NCBI GenBank assembly: GCA_019155205.2
Contig: JAHNZQ020000049.1
Coordinates: 990,621 to 1,037,448, forward strand
DNA: 46,828 nucleotides
DNA from: Gracilaria vermiculophylla
Taxonomy: Eukaryota > Rhodophyta > Florideophyceae > Gracilariales > Gracilariaceae
Direction: 5' to 3'
This document shows positions 31,417-42,589 of this stretch, in pieces. Position 1 is the stretch's first letter, and each line of letters starts with the position of its first letter. The notes under the pieces are model-generated. The model was not told the DNA's origin. It did no database searches and was given only the letters and a program-made list of their open reading frames with translations. The position numbers and the translations under genes are program-made.

Positions 31417-32340
31417 TCATATGGAGAGTTCGATAGCCGCAATTGCTTCATAGCCTCTAGAGGGATGGTAGCAAGACATTTTAAAGTACTTTGTATCTTC
31501 CTTTTGTGTCCACGTAAAGCACACATTCGGTATACGTGCCACGAGGTGCCGAATTCTTATTTCCATTTTATACGTCTTTGAGGTCTGCTCAGTAATTATT
31601 TGCATGTGTATGAAGCTTCAAACTTACTGTAAGGCTAGACATGAGTCTAATTTAAAGTGTATTCGGGTTGATGCGGTATTGTAATGCAACGAAAATGTTC
31701 ATTACTGGTATGTGATTCGTAGTTCACCATTGTTGGAGAATTATGTCCATGGCTCTAGTGTACCTCCGTCAGATGATTTCTCTGTCAAATCACAGTAGCT
31801 TGTCATTATAGTGAAAGAGAGAAGGATAAGACGTCGTACAGTGCTAGGAAGTAGGCAGTACAGTTTGGAATAGTAACTTAATCCACTCATCTCTCTATTA
31901 GGAGTTGTAAATAAGAAACACTCACATCTCTATATCGAAGTTTCATTTCCGCTACGAGTCTTTGCAGAGCATTTTCCAAAGCATTAATGATTTTGTTTCC
32001 GACACCAATTAATGGATCAAAGTCCCCGGCAATCTGCAGGGCAAGGCCGAAGAAATCCTGGTATGGTAAACAGAGATGTGACAAACAAGCACGGGCGAGA
32101 AAAGAAGGAAAGAGCAACGGCTCGAGACTATCAAGGGCACGTTAAAAGCAACAGGAAAGTCGTGATGAACTTCCTATACTGCAACTGCTTGATTAGCGAG
32201 TCGTACGAGTCCTCTTCCGTAATCTCGCTGCCTCCGTTAAGGACTCCGAGCATGAGTTCCAAGTTCGCTCTGGCTCACTCTGTGGGGTTAGAACTGGATG
32301 GCTGTGTTCGCAATGGATGGAACACTTTCTGTGTGGAGTT
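31417..32340 (-). CDS. Possible exons of an unidentified host gene
   Basis: Three minus-strand segments look protein-like. About 32290-32165 reads LELMLGVLNGGSEITEEDSY, continuing DSLIKQLQYRKFITTF. About 32066-31932 reads DFFGLALQIAGDFDPLIGVG, continuing NKIINALENALQRLVAEMKLRYR. The last segment, 31615-31417, reads TKYFKMSCYHPSRGYEAIAA before its stop. AG dinucleotides precede the second and third (CCATACCAG, TTTGAAG), and a GTGAGT donor follows the second, so they could be exons with short introns. I do not recognise the protein. Gypsy copy 3 begins at 32400, upstream in gene direction, and may have split the gene. Confidence 0.35.
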
Positions 32341-32399
32341 GAGGCTCTTTGATGACAGTAAAACGATGCAGCAGGAAGATGAAATCAGCGATATTTGCG

Positions 32400-32720
32400 T
32401 GTAGTGCAACGCCCCAAAGAAGAAAGTCCCACGAAAGATGTTCGGAATCTTCCTCTCGCGAGGTGGTTCAAAGGAAAAGCCTTTCTCATGCGAGGCACAC
32501 GAGCCCAGCGTAGTTCCAGGGCCAAGCTTTTGCAACGGATGAGGCTATGAGCTCGCGTTCGTCTGGTCTTTTGGACGCGAAGTTCCGGGTGATGGTTTGC
32601 CACTGTTTAGCGGATGGGGCCCCTGCTTCGGCGAGGGCGCCGACTGGTTTCGGCCGGATGGGGTCTGAGGGACAGGCTCGCGGGCATTCGGCCGCCTCTG
32701 GGGTGTGCATACGCATTCAC
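32400..32720 (-). repeat. 3' LTR of gypsy copy 3
   Basis: Begins TGTAGTGC on the plus strand (CA end on the minus strand) and matches 39171-39320 through the blocks CTCTCGCGAGGTGGTTCA and GAGCCCAGCG. Similarity fades after about 32546, so the outer part is uncertain. Confidence 0.65.
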
Positions 32721-34330
32721 GAGGGTGCGGAATTCGACTCCAGAGATTTGTCCGTGGAGTCTTCTGCGATGGAAACCATAGGCGTTTTATCTTCTGGGTA
32801 TACGGCGCTGCTCCCGCAAAGGGGGATTAGCGCCACAATGGCGTTTCGTCGCGATGGCAAGGAATTCAAATCTGCCATTGAATGGCCGGTTTCTCCCCTC
32901 TCAAACGGGGTGGCAACCTGTGATCGTGCCTCCACCATTGGGTGTGGGTACACGCCAAGGACACATTCACAGAGCAGCTTGAGATGACAAAACAGCGGAG
33001 CCGGAGCTTCCACCAGTGTCCAGTGGTCCGGAAGTCTCCGCGTGGGTTTGTTAAGCACCAGAGGCTGAGAAACTGCGATGTTTGGAAGGCCGAATACCGG
33101 GACAGAAGCATCGTCGCCCTGGGAAACCTCTAGTGAGGAAGGAGGCGCTTGGAGCACGCGGTTGCGTGACAAGCGCTCCGGTTTCTCGGCAACAGCTACT
33201 ATTACCGTGTACGGGTCGGAGGATACAACCCGGTAGGGCCCATCAGCCATGGGCGATACTCACGGTGACTTCCATTCTCCGTGCTATTGAAGAACGGCTT
33301 GCGGACGAACACGTAGGTCCCAGGATTAAGACGCTCTTCTGAGTGACTACACATGCGGTCATCAAAGTTCCGCTTGCATGCAGCTTTGGCACGTTTCATG
33401 CTCTTCTGGGCAGCCAGCATGAGCTTAACAATCCAATCCATCCACCGCAAGCAGTATTCCCGGACTGAAGGGAGAGTGTCCGCTTGTGCACGCGGTTTAC
33501 ACTTCAAGGGCAAGGGTCGTCCGTGAAAAGACCAGCTCGAATGGAGTAAGGCCGGCGGTCCAGTTTACCTCCTTATTTTACGCATATATCAAGGCATCTA
33601 TGAAGAGATCCCACGAGGTGGAGCAATCCGCGACCTAGTTGCGCAGCGATGCGAGGAGGGTTCGAGTGAACCTTTCAACCTGCCTGTTAGTCTGTAGTGG
33701 ATAGGTCGTGGTGAAAATGTTTCTCTCACATCCAGTATGTGGAAGGCGTCTTGAAAGAATCGCGACGCGAAAAGCTTTCATTTGATGGATAGTAACTCGA
33801 CAGGAGACCCATAAACAAAGGAGAAATACGTAACGAATGCCTGTGCAATATCTAAAGCGGAGATCGTATTCATTAGAATTGTCCGAACAAGTTTCAAGAA
33901 GCTATCGGTTATTACGAGCAGAAAGCTGTTCCCTTTCTTTGTCTTCAAAAGTGGACCGATGATGTGGATTGCGACAAAATAGGGAGGAGCCCTGGCAAGA
34001 AAACGTTTCAACGTTTTGGAACGCTTCCTGAGATTGACACGGTTTCTAGCGCATCATGTGCAGAGCCGCACAGAGGCGTAGCAATTCATCGTTATCGCTG
34101 GCCAATAACTGTCCCTACGAAGGGTTTGATTATGTTTCCTGGCAACCTGCTGTTCACCGAGTTTCGGGTACTGTGACAGTCGAAGAACCAAAACAAGGAG
34201 GGAGTAAGACACAAAAACTCGTTGGTGACGCTCCACTTTCCGTACCAGATCGCCCTTGTCGTTCACCTTGAAAGGTAGGTCTTCTGCACCGTTCTGAAGG
34301 GCGCACCATTCGATGCAGAATGGGTCTTCG
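32717..34330 (-). pseudogene. Integrase of gypsy copy 3 (broken)
   Basis: The zinc region at 34300-34054 has lost its histidines (SQYPKLGEQQV) but keeps TLRRDSYWPA. The core at 34011-33778 reads VAIHIIGPLLKTKKGNSFLL, where the first catalytic Asp is His. In the next motif LLSDNG has become LLSIK followed by a stop, so the second Asp is lost. After a frameshift QTNRQVERFTRTLLASL (near 33700-33650) keeps the Glu. The C-terminal part is at 33513-33202 (RAKAACKRNFDDRM, PGTYVFVRK), then ADGPYRVVSSDPYTVIV, a GPY/F-type module, at 33250-32717. Confidence 0.78.
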
Positions 34331-34417
34331 AACTGTTCTCGGATCATCTCCTCGTTGCTGATGGTCATGAACGTCTTCTTCGGGGCATGCTCGCCGTTGC
34401 CTGAGGCGAGATTATGG

Positions 34418-34948
34418 TCAATGTGGCCGGGGCTTATCCCATCGAAGGCCCAGTGCTGAGCTCCTGGGGTTCTCTCGTCGGTAACGAAGCAAGGGATCTC
34501 GTCTTCGTCGGTATCGCCGACGGCGTTTCCCTTGGATGGCAAACGTGACACGGCATCGGCTTGCACGTCCTGTTGCGACCTTCTTGTAAACCATATCAGG
34601 CCTTACTTTAGCTAGGCGGAGCCTCCACCGCATGAAGTGGCCTGATGGATCGACAATATTCATCAGCCACCTCAAAGAGAAATAATCCGTGAACATGATG
34701 GAGTCCACCCCTGATAGATAGGGGCGTAGTGTGGAGAGCGCCCACACCACGGGGAAGCAATCCTTTTACGAGACGAAATAGTTCCTCTTGTGAACTTTGA
34801 GAGTCCTTGACAGATATCCGATTAGTTTGGGCTCCCCTTTTGAGCTTATCTGAAACAGTGCACAACCGACCTGATGGTCGCTAAAACCCGCATCGATGGA
34901 GTATGGGAGATCGAACTTGGGGAGTGACAAGATTGGAGCTGTTGTCAC
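34418..34948 (-). pseudogene. RNase H of gypsy copy 3 (broken)
   Basis: Starts with APILSLPKFDLPYSIDAGFS and HQVGCALFQISSKGEPKLIG, then a frame change to FTDYFSLRWLMNIVDPSGHF and RWRLRLAKVRPDMVY, and ends near QADAVSRLPS. These are the usual marks of the gypsy RNase H. The Asp of FTDY corresponds to the RTDH position. Confidence 0.75.
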
Positions 34949-35011
34949 TGCCCTGACCAGGGACTGAGAAGCAACCCACTGATTGGTGGTGAACGGCGAG
35001 AGCTTCGGAGG

Positions 35012-36035
35012 CTACCCTTTCTGCAGTAACGCGTTAAGCGGTGCGGCAGTATCCAATAAATTCGGTATGAACCGGCGATAGGCGTTAAACAAACCAACGA
35101 AATATCTGTATTTTGTTTGCTCCAGGGAGTTTTGCGCCTCAGTGAGGGGCTTGAGTCGAACTCTTTCCATCCTAAGCCGTTCAGGATGGATTATGTCACC
35201 CAGATATTTCAAGGTATTTGAAAAGAGCTGACACTTCCTGAGCCTCAGGATAATACCTGCATCGCGAAGTACCTTCATCACGTCCCGAAAATGGGTAAAA
35301 TGATGGTCCAGGTTGTCGGAAAAGATGATTTTGTCATCCAGGTACACATGGCACTTCCGCCACATGAATCCATTCATGAGGACATTGGTAGCCCCCTGTA
35401 ACGTCGGGAGTGCATTGGGCAGACCGAAAGACATCCGCTTGAAGCAGTAAGACCCCGAGTGGCACACAAACGTCGTCTTTGCATGGTCTTCCTCTCTGGC
35501 AGGAACCTGCCAGCAGCCCCAACGACTGGGAGAGCAGTGAGAACGATAGCATTCCCGAGTGCGCCTATGCTCGCGTCCATCCCGAGGATTGGGTAGGTAT
35601 CCCGGATAGTCGCAGTATTACGACTGCGGTAATCTACGCAGGATCTCCATGACTCATTTGGTTTTAGCGCCAAGACCACAGGCGATGCCCACGGGGCTTG
35701 TGCTGGTCTATGACGCCGGCACGGAGCATGTACTTCACTTGGAATTGTTCCTCCTCCTGAGCCGTCGATCCAGTCCTGTATGGAGGTTGCTCGATTGGCC
35801 ATGTTTTCGCTATCAAATCTATCCGATGTTCGATGCAGTTAATCTCGCCTCTCAAGCCATCCCACATCAGGGTAAATTCCTGCAACATTGACCAGGAACG
35901 CTCCCCATGCGAAGCTGGCACATGGGAATAGTCCAGTTCTTTGAGAGCTCTCACGGGGTCCATCCGGTCGTAACTTGTCGGATGTGGGGTTGGCGAAGCC
36001 GGACTCACCCGGGAGTCAGGCTTTCCTATTTCCAC
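35012..36035 (-). pseudogene. Reverse transcriptase of gypsy copy 3 (broken)
   Basis: Fingers: APWASPVVLALKPNESWRSC and VDYRSRNTATIRDTYPILGM. A frameshift follows in the first catalytic motif region. The palm continues at 35467 with CFKRMSFGLPNALPTLQGAT and CHVYLDDKIIFSDN, where the YxDD motif is intact as YLDD. The thumb and connection have YLGDIIHPERLRMERVRLK and YFVGLFNAYRRFIPN. The upstream frame (36035-35664) includes the RT entry (IEHRIDLIAKTWPIEQPPYR). Confidence 0.85.
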
Positions 36036-36334
36036 GTTACTTTCAGGTGATCAGGGGACTCCGGGAGGGGCGGAGTTGACCGCCGCCCCGGGAGCCTTCC
36101 TGTCTTCCGACTTCACGAGCACAAGTACCTGGGTGGTCATCACCCGTGTAGGGATCATCGCTCACAAATGTAGCGTAACGAAACCAATCAATTGGCCACC
36201 AGCCCGATACTGGGGTTTAACGCCCATATTAGCGAAAAAGATTTCAGATTGGTAGTTTGGCACGCCGTGCACAGTTCCGTTTCCGACGGCGAGGCAACTC
36301 CGTTAATATAGCAAGTTCGAAGATTGAACCACCC

Positions 36335-36890
36335 TCAAACTGTGTTGACGGGAGTTGAGCTGAAAATGGACCTGCGTGGCAGGCGGTATCGCCACTGATG
36401 CAAAAATGCAGAGGTCGGTCGACTCCCGGGTTTCCGTCTGCGATTTTTACGTTGGAGACAGGAGTACCGGTTTTTTTTTGCATCCCACCGAAGCGGTTGA
36501 TGGACGATGGGGATTGACGACCCATCTTCCAACTCCCCCTGTTTTAGACGAGGGTGGATAGCTTCCACGAACCGGACACAGTACTCGCATCCAAGAACGA
36601 CTGGGAACGCCAGAGAACGGCACACAATGAAAGTGAGCTTGACTACCTATATTCCAGATCAGACGACGAGATTAGTTGTTACCACCATTTATAATTACTG
36701 GTTTTCGCATGCAAGACGTCAGGTACCACTTCTGTGTGAATGCAAGACCGCAGAAGTGAAGGTGGTACCAACGTGATAACAAAATTTGTCCGTGCTCCAG
36801 TGTCGAGGACGGCGAGAAACTGCACCATGTACTGCGAATGCAGTACGAGATCAGTGTAGACCTTATAGGTCTGCCTTGCCATCACTAAGA
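36335..36890 (-). pseudogene. Protease of gypsy copy 3
   Basis: The minus-strand frame 36885-36679 has QFLAVLDTGARTNFV with an intact Asp-Thr-Gly-Ala active site. A frame change leads to 36625-36335, with FPVVLGCEYCVRFVEAIHPR, matching the stretch after the flap in gypsy proteases. Its counterparts in copies 1 and 2 read GTFFVDRYVRAIYPRL and GTSFVDRCVRAIYSRL. Confidence 0.7.
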
Positions 36891-37174
36891 CTTAATCTAT
36901 GTTCCGGTTATGCTTTATTCGTTTCCATTTTCAACGTAGATTATACAACGACTCAGAGTCCGCGTCTGTGGTGCCTCTCTATGAGGAGATTTCACCGGCG
37001 GGCGAGGCAGTGGCAACTCGGGCGTCATCATCCTCCTCTCTGAGGACGCCTCTCTTCGTGGGGAGAGTTTCCATTGGGTTTGGCAAAAAATCCTGTCGTC
37101 CCTGTAGCTATCCAGTACCGCAATAGCGCAGTGTGGGCCAACGCGCTCGGGAAATCCATTTTTGCACGGAGATA

Positions 37175-38867
37175 CTATGTCAAAGGAAGTGTTGTCTCCT
37201 CTTCCCGGAATAGTGATTCGTAGTGGGCCACCACCTGCGCTATATCATTAAAAGAAAGAAGGTACTGCAGGGAAGTGTGTCCCCGAGTGAAGTACATCTG
37301 AATGAGAGCTCCAAACGATGCGACTTGTGGTCCGGCGTTGCGTTTTTCGGCCGACCTCCCGGGACTCCCGTAATCAACCCAACCAGGGCGTAGAAACCTC
37401 GTTATCCCATGTACATACGCCAGGCGAGCGCATGGAGGTCGTTTATTACCCACGTTGAAGGCCTGTGCCTCCCGCAAAGCTCTCATTGCTGTACTATTCG
37501 AGCTTTCAGTCGTGGACGAAAGTTCCGATGTAGGAACGGACTGACCGTCATCTTGGAGAAGGTTCAATCCATCATAACCCTGTTTGGGAGTATCACTGAA
37601 GCCCAGTGAATGGAAGGAGTTATGCGATCCGATCATCAGTACCTTCTCGCCCTTCTGCCGATAACCGGAGTTTCTCGCATCGAGTGCGTCTCCCTCTGCA
37701 TAGGCAAATTGGACCCGCTCCATGTATCCTACCCTAGGGTGATTTTCCCGGTGGCGGGCAACGAGCGTCTCAGTCGCCGAATCCAACCCGTCAATAAACG
37801 TCGTGCTCCGTTCCCCTACAGGATAAAAATTTCCACAGCGGTGAAAAGCCTTATCCAGGCGTACCGAGTAGTCGTTCTCCAGTTCTCCAGCCCGCTGGCG
37901 AGTATCGCGTAGTGCGATAATAGACGACGGAATGGCAGTATTGTTCGCGTAGGAACGGAAGAGGTACAGCAAGGCCTCGGGCCAGCAGGTCCCTCCTCCC
38001 TTGCACGTTCGAGATGAACCTTAAACTGAGAGGAATTGGTCTTCAGTGACTCCCCGTAAGAAGTACTGTAATGCTAGATACAACCGGGCCTCACTGATAT
38101 GAGCATACCGGCTTCCGCGACAGAGTGGGCTAGGTATTCCAGTATCAAAACTGGATCATCTCCAACGAAGTCCTGGTTCCTCATGTAGAGCTGCATTTAC
38201 ATAATGCAATCCTTCACCTAACCTTATTCATGGGGTGTCCTGCCTGAAGAGAAATCTTGTAACCGATTATATCAGTAGAAAACTAGCGTCTTGTACAAAA
38301 AATTAACGGACTTCATCGGATTGAGCGCGGGGTACCTCCTACCCTACCACCGGGATTCGATTGCCAATGGATGGCCAATGACCGCTCGGAACGGGAACTC
38401 TGCTCAAGCCGGTCATGTTCAGAGTCACTCTGTGTAGGCTCAGAGTTTTGAGAAGTCGATTCCGAGTCCGAGGAGGAGCTCCAGTGTTAATCGCGGTTTT
38501 TTTGGTTGTTCCGCTTTTTGCCGCCATTCCGAAACTCTCGGCGTTCGTCACACTGAAAGACAGGGATTTCGCCGGCGGGAGCGAAAGCAAGCACAGCTTT
38601 CTCGAGCAATTGCTGTCGGGCTCGTACTCAATTAAATACATCATCCACGTCCTCAACGTAAAATGCCGGCGAGCCAAAACCTTCGAGGATCGTATTGACA
38701 TCAGACCGCAGAACGCGGAGCCCCACGGCAACATTCGTCAACAGACTCTCCGAGTGCCTTCGGCAGGACTTCAGTTTATCAGCCAGGGCTGCCTGGGATA
38801 GCCGCAAGGTGCGGATCGGATCTTCCAAACCAACCATATGGGCCTTGTTCTCCAATCGCAGCGGCAA
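37175..38867 (-). pseudogene. Gag of gypsy copy 3 (broken)
   Basis: The N-terminal frame 38867-38628 has RTLRLSQAALADKLKSCRRH and SEGFGSPAFYVEDVDDVFN-like sequence; no ATG opens it in the present DNA. After a stop come a basic linker and a serine/acid-rich linker (SSSSDSESTSQNSEPTQSD). The capsid-like frame 37972-37175 has YLFRSYANNTAIPSSIIALR, ENDYSVRLDKAFHRCGNFY and TTFIDGLDSATETLVARHR, typical of gypsy capsids. About 370 bp between the two parts have no clean frame. Confidence 0.7.
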
Positions 38868-39150
38868 AGATACTCCTTTAAGGGCTGTTGTTGGCCCGGA
38901 TCCGGCTAGACCGTCAGGGTTCTACGTTCCACCTGATCTGCACCAGTTGTTTCAAAAGTAACTACATGGCACTACTCGTTCCTTTGATGGCACCGGCTGT
39001 GGGTCGTTACCAGCTCGGCTCCAGTAGGCACTCGGCCCATGAGAGGTATCCTACACGACGGTGAAAATAAATCAACGGGTGAGTTCCAAAGTAGACCGCA
39101 AATGAAAATGAAAATAGACCTCAAAGAGGATCTGCCAGTGGATCTCCGTT

Positions 39151-39167
39151 TCTAAGTCGGGAGATCA
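39151..39167 (-). other. Primer-binding site of gypsy copy 3
   Basis: On the minus strand TGATCTCCCGACTTAGA begins three bases after the LTR end (CTGGACTACA). Fifteen of 17 bases match the site in copy 2 although the two elements are of different families. The TGG has become TGA. Confidence 0.6.
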
Positions 39168-39170
39168 CTT

Positions 39171-39470
39171 TGTAGTCCAGTGCCGCAATGAAAACAGTCC
39201 CGTGAAGGATGTTCGGAACATTCCTCTCGCGAGGTGGTTCAGAGGCAGAGCCTTTCTCAGGCGAGGCGCACGAGCCCAGCGAAACTCCAGGACCAAGCCA
39301 TTGTAACGGGTGCAGGAGGAAGACGAATGAAAAAACTGGGTATCCGGCAAGTGCTGTGACTGGGGCAGTTTCCCTGAGTTCGGTGAAATTGCTTTGTAAT
39401 ATATCGGGCTATCTCGACGCAGCCGGGTAGTATATTGGGCCGCGCAGGTATCTGACCAGCCATGCTGAGT
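39171..39470 (-). repeat. 5' LTR of gypsy copy 3
   Basis: Starts TGTAGTCCAGTGCCGC on the plus strand (the CA end of the LTR). It shares TCTCGCGAGGTGGTTCA and CGAGCCCAGCG with 32400-32546. The outer boundary near 39470 is an estimate. Confidence 0.6.
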
Positions 39471-40311
39471 GGGTAGTGGACGTCGTGCGAAAGGGAATAG
39501 ACCAGAGTTCTAGTAAGAATAACCTGGTACGAGAGAGAACCTGAAAGAAGGAAAGTATAGTCCAGAAAATTGTTCTCGTTGTCACGGGCGGTTAAAGTTC
39601 GTGGTCCACGGCGTACGTATCCACGGAGCGTGTCAAATTTATTTCGATAAAAAAGGAAAACTGTGCCCTTTGATTAATACGTTTTGGATTTTTTAATACA
39701 CAGGAAAGGTCTTCAACATCAAAAAAATTGATTTTATTGTTTATTTTTCAACTCTGAATATAAAAAAAATCGATATCTTTCGTTTATTTCTGATGTCAAT
39801 ATGTACAGTATTCCAAAAATGTTATGAAGTTGAATATACCGCAGCCGGTATAGTTTTAGATTCAGCTGTAGCAAACGCTGAATGTTTGGGACTAGTGTCT
39901 ACACGCTCAATGCTCTGGCCTTATATAAGGCGAGTACTCAGAAATATCTTTCAAAAAGCCCACTTCTAAACGTATAAAGATGCTTAACAATGAAAGCAGA
40001 CACTTAAACTGCAGTGTAAATTACAGAACATGCAAATTTTTTATTCAAAAGATACCGAGATAGAACGAAGAAGTATGTGTAAGAGCAGCAAGAGATGAAT
40101 CCTCGCCAAATTGACCTCAAATTCAAAACTCGCGGAGAAAACTAGACTAATTATTAAGTTGCTAAATTTCTAGAAATACTTTGGGGCCCATATGAACAGC
40201 AGATGGACTACGGTAACACCGTTTAAAGGGGTAGTTTTTGTCATTGAATAATATTGCATTTAGAACGTCTAAGGACACCAGTTGCAACACAAAGGAGGTG
40301 GAAGAAATCTA

Positions 40312-40346
40312 GCCAGGCCCACGCTCTTCTCAAGGGTGGGTCTGGC
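40312..40346. repeat. Hairpin
   Basis: GCCAGGCCCAC (40312-40322) pairs with GTGGGTCTGGC (40336-40346) in an 11 bp stem with one G-T pair and a 13-base loop. It stands alone in intergenic DNA; function unknown. Confidence 0.5.
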
Positions 40347-40443
40347 GGTGTTTTATAGTGATCCTTTAAACTAGACGTTAAGCGTCTTACGTTCTTCTTT
40401 ATCTACTTGTACGTTTGTAGTGCACAGTGCTATGTCGTCGTGC

Positions 40444-40604
40444 GCTTGAACCATGCGATGCGTGCTTGAAGTGCTTGAAGCACACCACGCCCTGTTGCGA
40501 CTTGGCTTGAACCAAGCGTCGTGCTGACAAATTAAAATGTTCTTGTGCGTCGTGTTACAACGTGCAGGGACAAAACTTGCGGTATGTAGCGCAACTAGCT
40601 TGAA
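40444..40604. repeat. Cluster of GCTTGAA motifs
   Basis: GCTTGAA occurs at 40444, 40464, 40473, 40505 and 40598, partly within small inverted repeats such as CTTGGCTTGAACCAAG (40501-40516). It is not a regular tandem array. Origin and role unknown. Confidence 0.5.
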
Positions 40605-40758
40605 TTGCTAGAGTATATGGCTTGTGTTCGTTACATTGGTAGAAATTGAAAGACCCTACTGCAAATTTAATTTTGGCATTGAATTCCAATAAAATCCTCC
40701 GAAACAGGCCAAAACAGAAGGTTGTTGCCCTGCTGTTCCCTATGTTTTTTCGTTTTTG

Positions 40759-42042
40759 TATATTCTGTTTCAAAATTATAACACATCGGTGTCGAAGTAC
40801 AAAAATTGTGATTTTGGTACTGTACGACTACAAGATCAAGATTTACAATAAATTCAAGTGCAGAAAATCGTTTCAGAATTGTAACAACTTTATTAAGATT
40901 AAGTCTCTTTTGGCAACTCAGTAACTAAATTTTCCACCTTTTTGCTAAATAAAGAAAATACAGCGTTTGCGCATTGGAGTGATGTAGTCATTAGTATTCA
41001 AAACAGAAGTATTGTCTCAAGAATTCTTGGTACAGTTTTCCAAATCAAAAACTGCGCTAAAATCCATTCCGTGGCCACAAAAAATTCTTGATAATAAATC
41101 CCATCCAATTGGAATGGGGTTTACGTCTGGTGAGTGTGCTGGTCAATCCATATCTGTAATAATTGCTTCTTGTAGCCAATCTGACACTAGTTTAGATTTG
41201 CATACCTGTTAATTATCTCGCTGTAAAACAAAACTTCTTCCGTGTCCACAATATCTGTAAGCTAGCGTATAGTTAGAAACAACTTCTTGATAGCATGCAG
41301 AGTCTATTTGTGTGTTACTAAATGCAATTTCTGTTTTCCCATATTCTGATGTGCCAGCCCAGACCATTACAGAATCGCCTACAGAGTTTCTTGTACGGAA
41401 TTCAGAGCGTTTCTTTCTTAGGACATGTCAATAAAATTTATGACAATTTTTAACATTCAACATGAATATTTTTTTTGTCAGGAAAAATATCAGTATTATA
41501 ATGCTTTTATTAGTATGCCATGTTTCCATACAAATGTATTTTTTCTTGCTTATGGTCATCTTCTGAAAGGAATGTTTTAATCGTTTTTTTATATTTGAAC
41601 CTTTTTTTTATTGATTATATGTCATACTGTTGATTTAGAAACATTGAGGTTTAAGGGTTTTCCAATGTTTTGCATGAAACTCTTCCTTGACACAGTTTCC
41701 GTTTTCCACCCCGTTTATCTGCAAGAAGTAAAAGGTGTAAACGCCTTGTAGATGTTTTTGTTCTACAGGTTGCTGGATTTCTAAGGATACGGGGAATTGT
41801 GACTGGATATTGTTTTAAAAGTCGGCTAATTTCAACATGTATAATTTTCTACTAGCTTTTAGTTTTATGATTTCAAGCTGTTCGGAGCACGAAAGAGGTG
41901 AAACTTGATCAGTAACGATGGATGTCGATGATGTAGTGTTATGATTATGAAACGGTTTTTACTGATATGTTCTACAATAGGCGCACTACAGTTCTACTTT
42001 GGCGCGTTTTTTAGGCGTTATATGATTTTGAAATGCACTGTA
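40759..42042 (-). mobile_element. Tc1-like DNA transposon with both ends (degenerate)
   Basis: About 1.28 kb, the usual length of Tc1-like elements. The right end, read inwards, is TACAGTGCATTTCAAAATCA. The left end reads TATATTCTGTTTCAAAATTA, and both continue alike for a few bases (TATAACGCC and TATAACACA). Both ends begin with TA, the normal Tc1/mariner target. It holds a broken transposase on the minus strand. Confidence 0.75.
40918..41690 (-). pseudogene. Tc1-like transposase (broken)
   Basis: Read from high to low coordinates: helix-turn-helix MQNIGKPLNLNVSKSTV then a stop (about 41680-41610), a decayed middle, then GDSVMVWAGTSEYGKTEIAF, YRYCGHGRSFVLQRDN (second catalytic Asp, normally QxDNAP) and a stop. 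Next is MD, a stop, PAHSPDVNPIPIGWDLLSRI, the WPxxSPDLNPIENxW block with Glu replaced by Pro. The C-terminus is PMRKRCIFFI, a stop, QKGGKFSY and the end at TGA 40918-40920. This order identifies a Tc1-like DD34E enzyme. The third catalytic residue is lost and at least four stops are present. Confidence 0.82.
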
Positions 42043-42589
42043 ATTATCAGCGTGATATTCAGAAAAATAATCAATGAAATAACTTCTACTCGTCCATCTG
42101 CGGCAAACATATCTGCTCTTTATAAATTCTGTGAAACATTCCGAGCATAAAAAAACCGGACTTGTGAGTAGGTTTGCATTTATTGCATGTGCCTTTATAA
42201 AAGGTAGAAGTTGATGTTCCACCTTCGTTAATCATCGTTCACGAAGTTTACGTGAAGTAAGTTTTAGTTCCTATTGGTAAAATGTTAAAAATTCTATTTT
42301 CGCTTTTTGAAGAATAACGGGATCTGTTAGTTGTTTTGCAACTATTGTTAACTGATCTATCGAATAATCTAAAATACAAACTGTTGATTGTCAGAGAAAG
42401 CTCGTTACCGTAAGATGTTTTGTATAAAAGCCATGCATGTACTACATAGATTTTCGGAAGCCTTAAAATGACCCTAAAAACCATTTCTTGACATTAAGTT
42501 TCTTTTCCAAAACTACGTCTTTTTGATGACATCAATTATGCTTGTCTATTTTTCAGCTCGCATTGTTATACGTCTCTTAAACATCTGGT
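42043..42589. other. Intergenic, nothing recognised
   Basis: AT-rich DNA with only short frames (79 codons or fewer) between two Tc1-like remains. Confidence 0.5.

Larger units (their letters stand above)
32400..39470 (-). mobile_element. Ty3/gypsy retrotransposon of a second family, copy 3 (degenerate)
   Basis: On the minus strand from 39470 to 32400: LTR, primer-binding site, gag, protease, RT, RNase H, integrase with a GPY-type C-terminus, LTR. The LTRs and proteins differ from copies 1 and 2, and there is no chromodomain and no space for an antisense gene. The reading frame is broken in every domain. The left edge starts TGTAGT at 32400; the right edge is approximate. No clear target duplication is seen. 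Confidence 0.88.
39471..40758. other. Intergenic region with a hairpin and a GCTTGAA cluster
   Basis: No gene is supported. The stretch is AT-rich at 39640-40260. It holds a hairpin at 40312-40346 and a cluster of GCTTGAA motifs at 40444-40604, both listed separately. A 72-residue minus-strand frame at 40555-40773 overlaps the end of the Tc1-like element and shows no motif. Confidence 0.5.
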
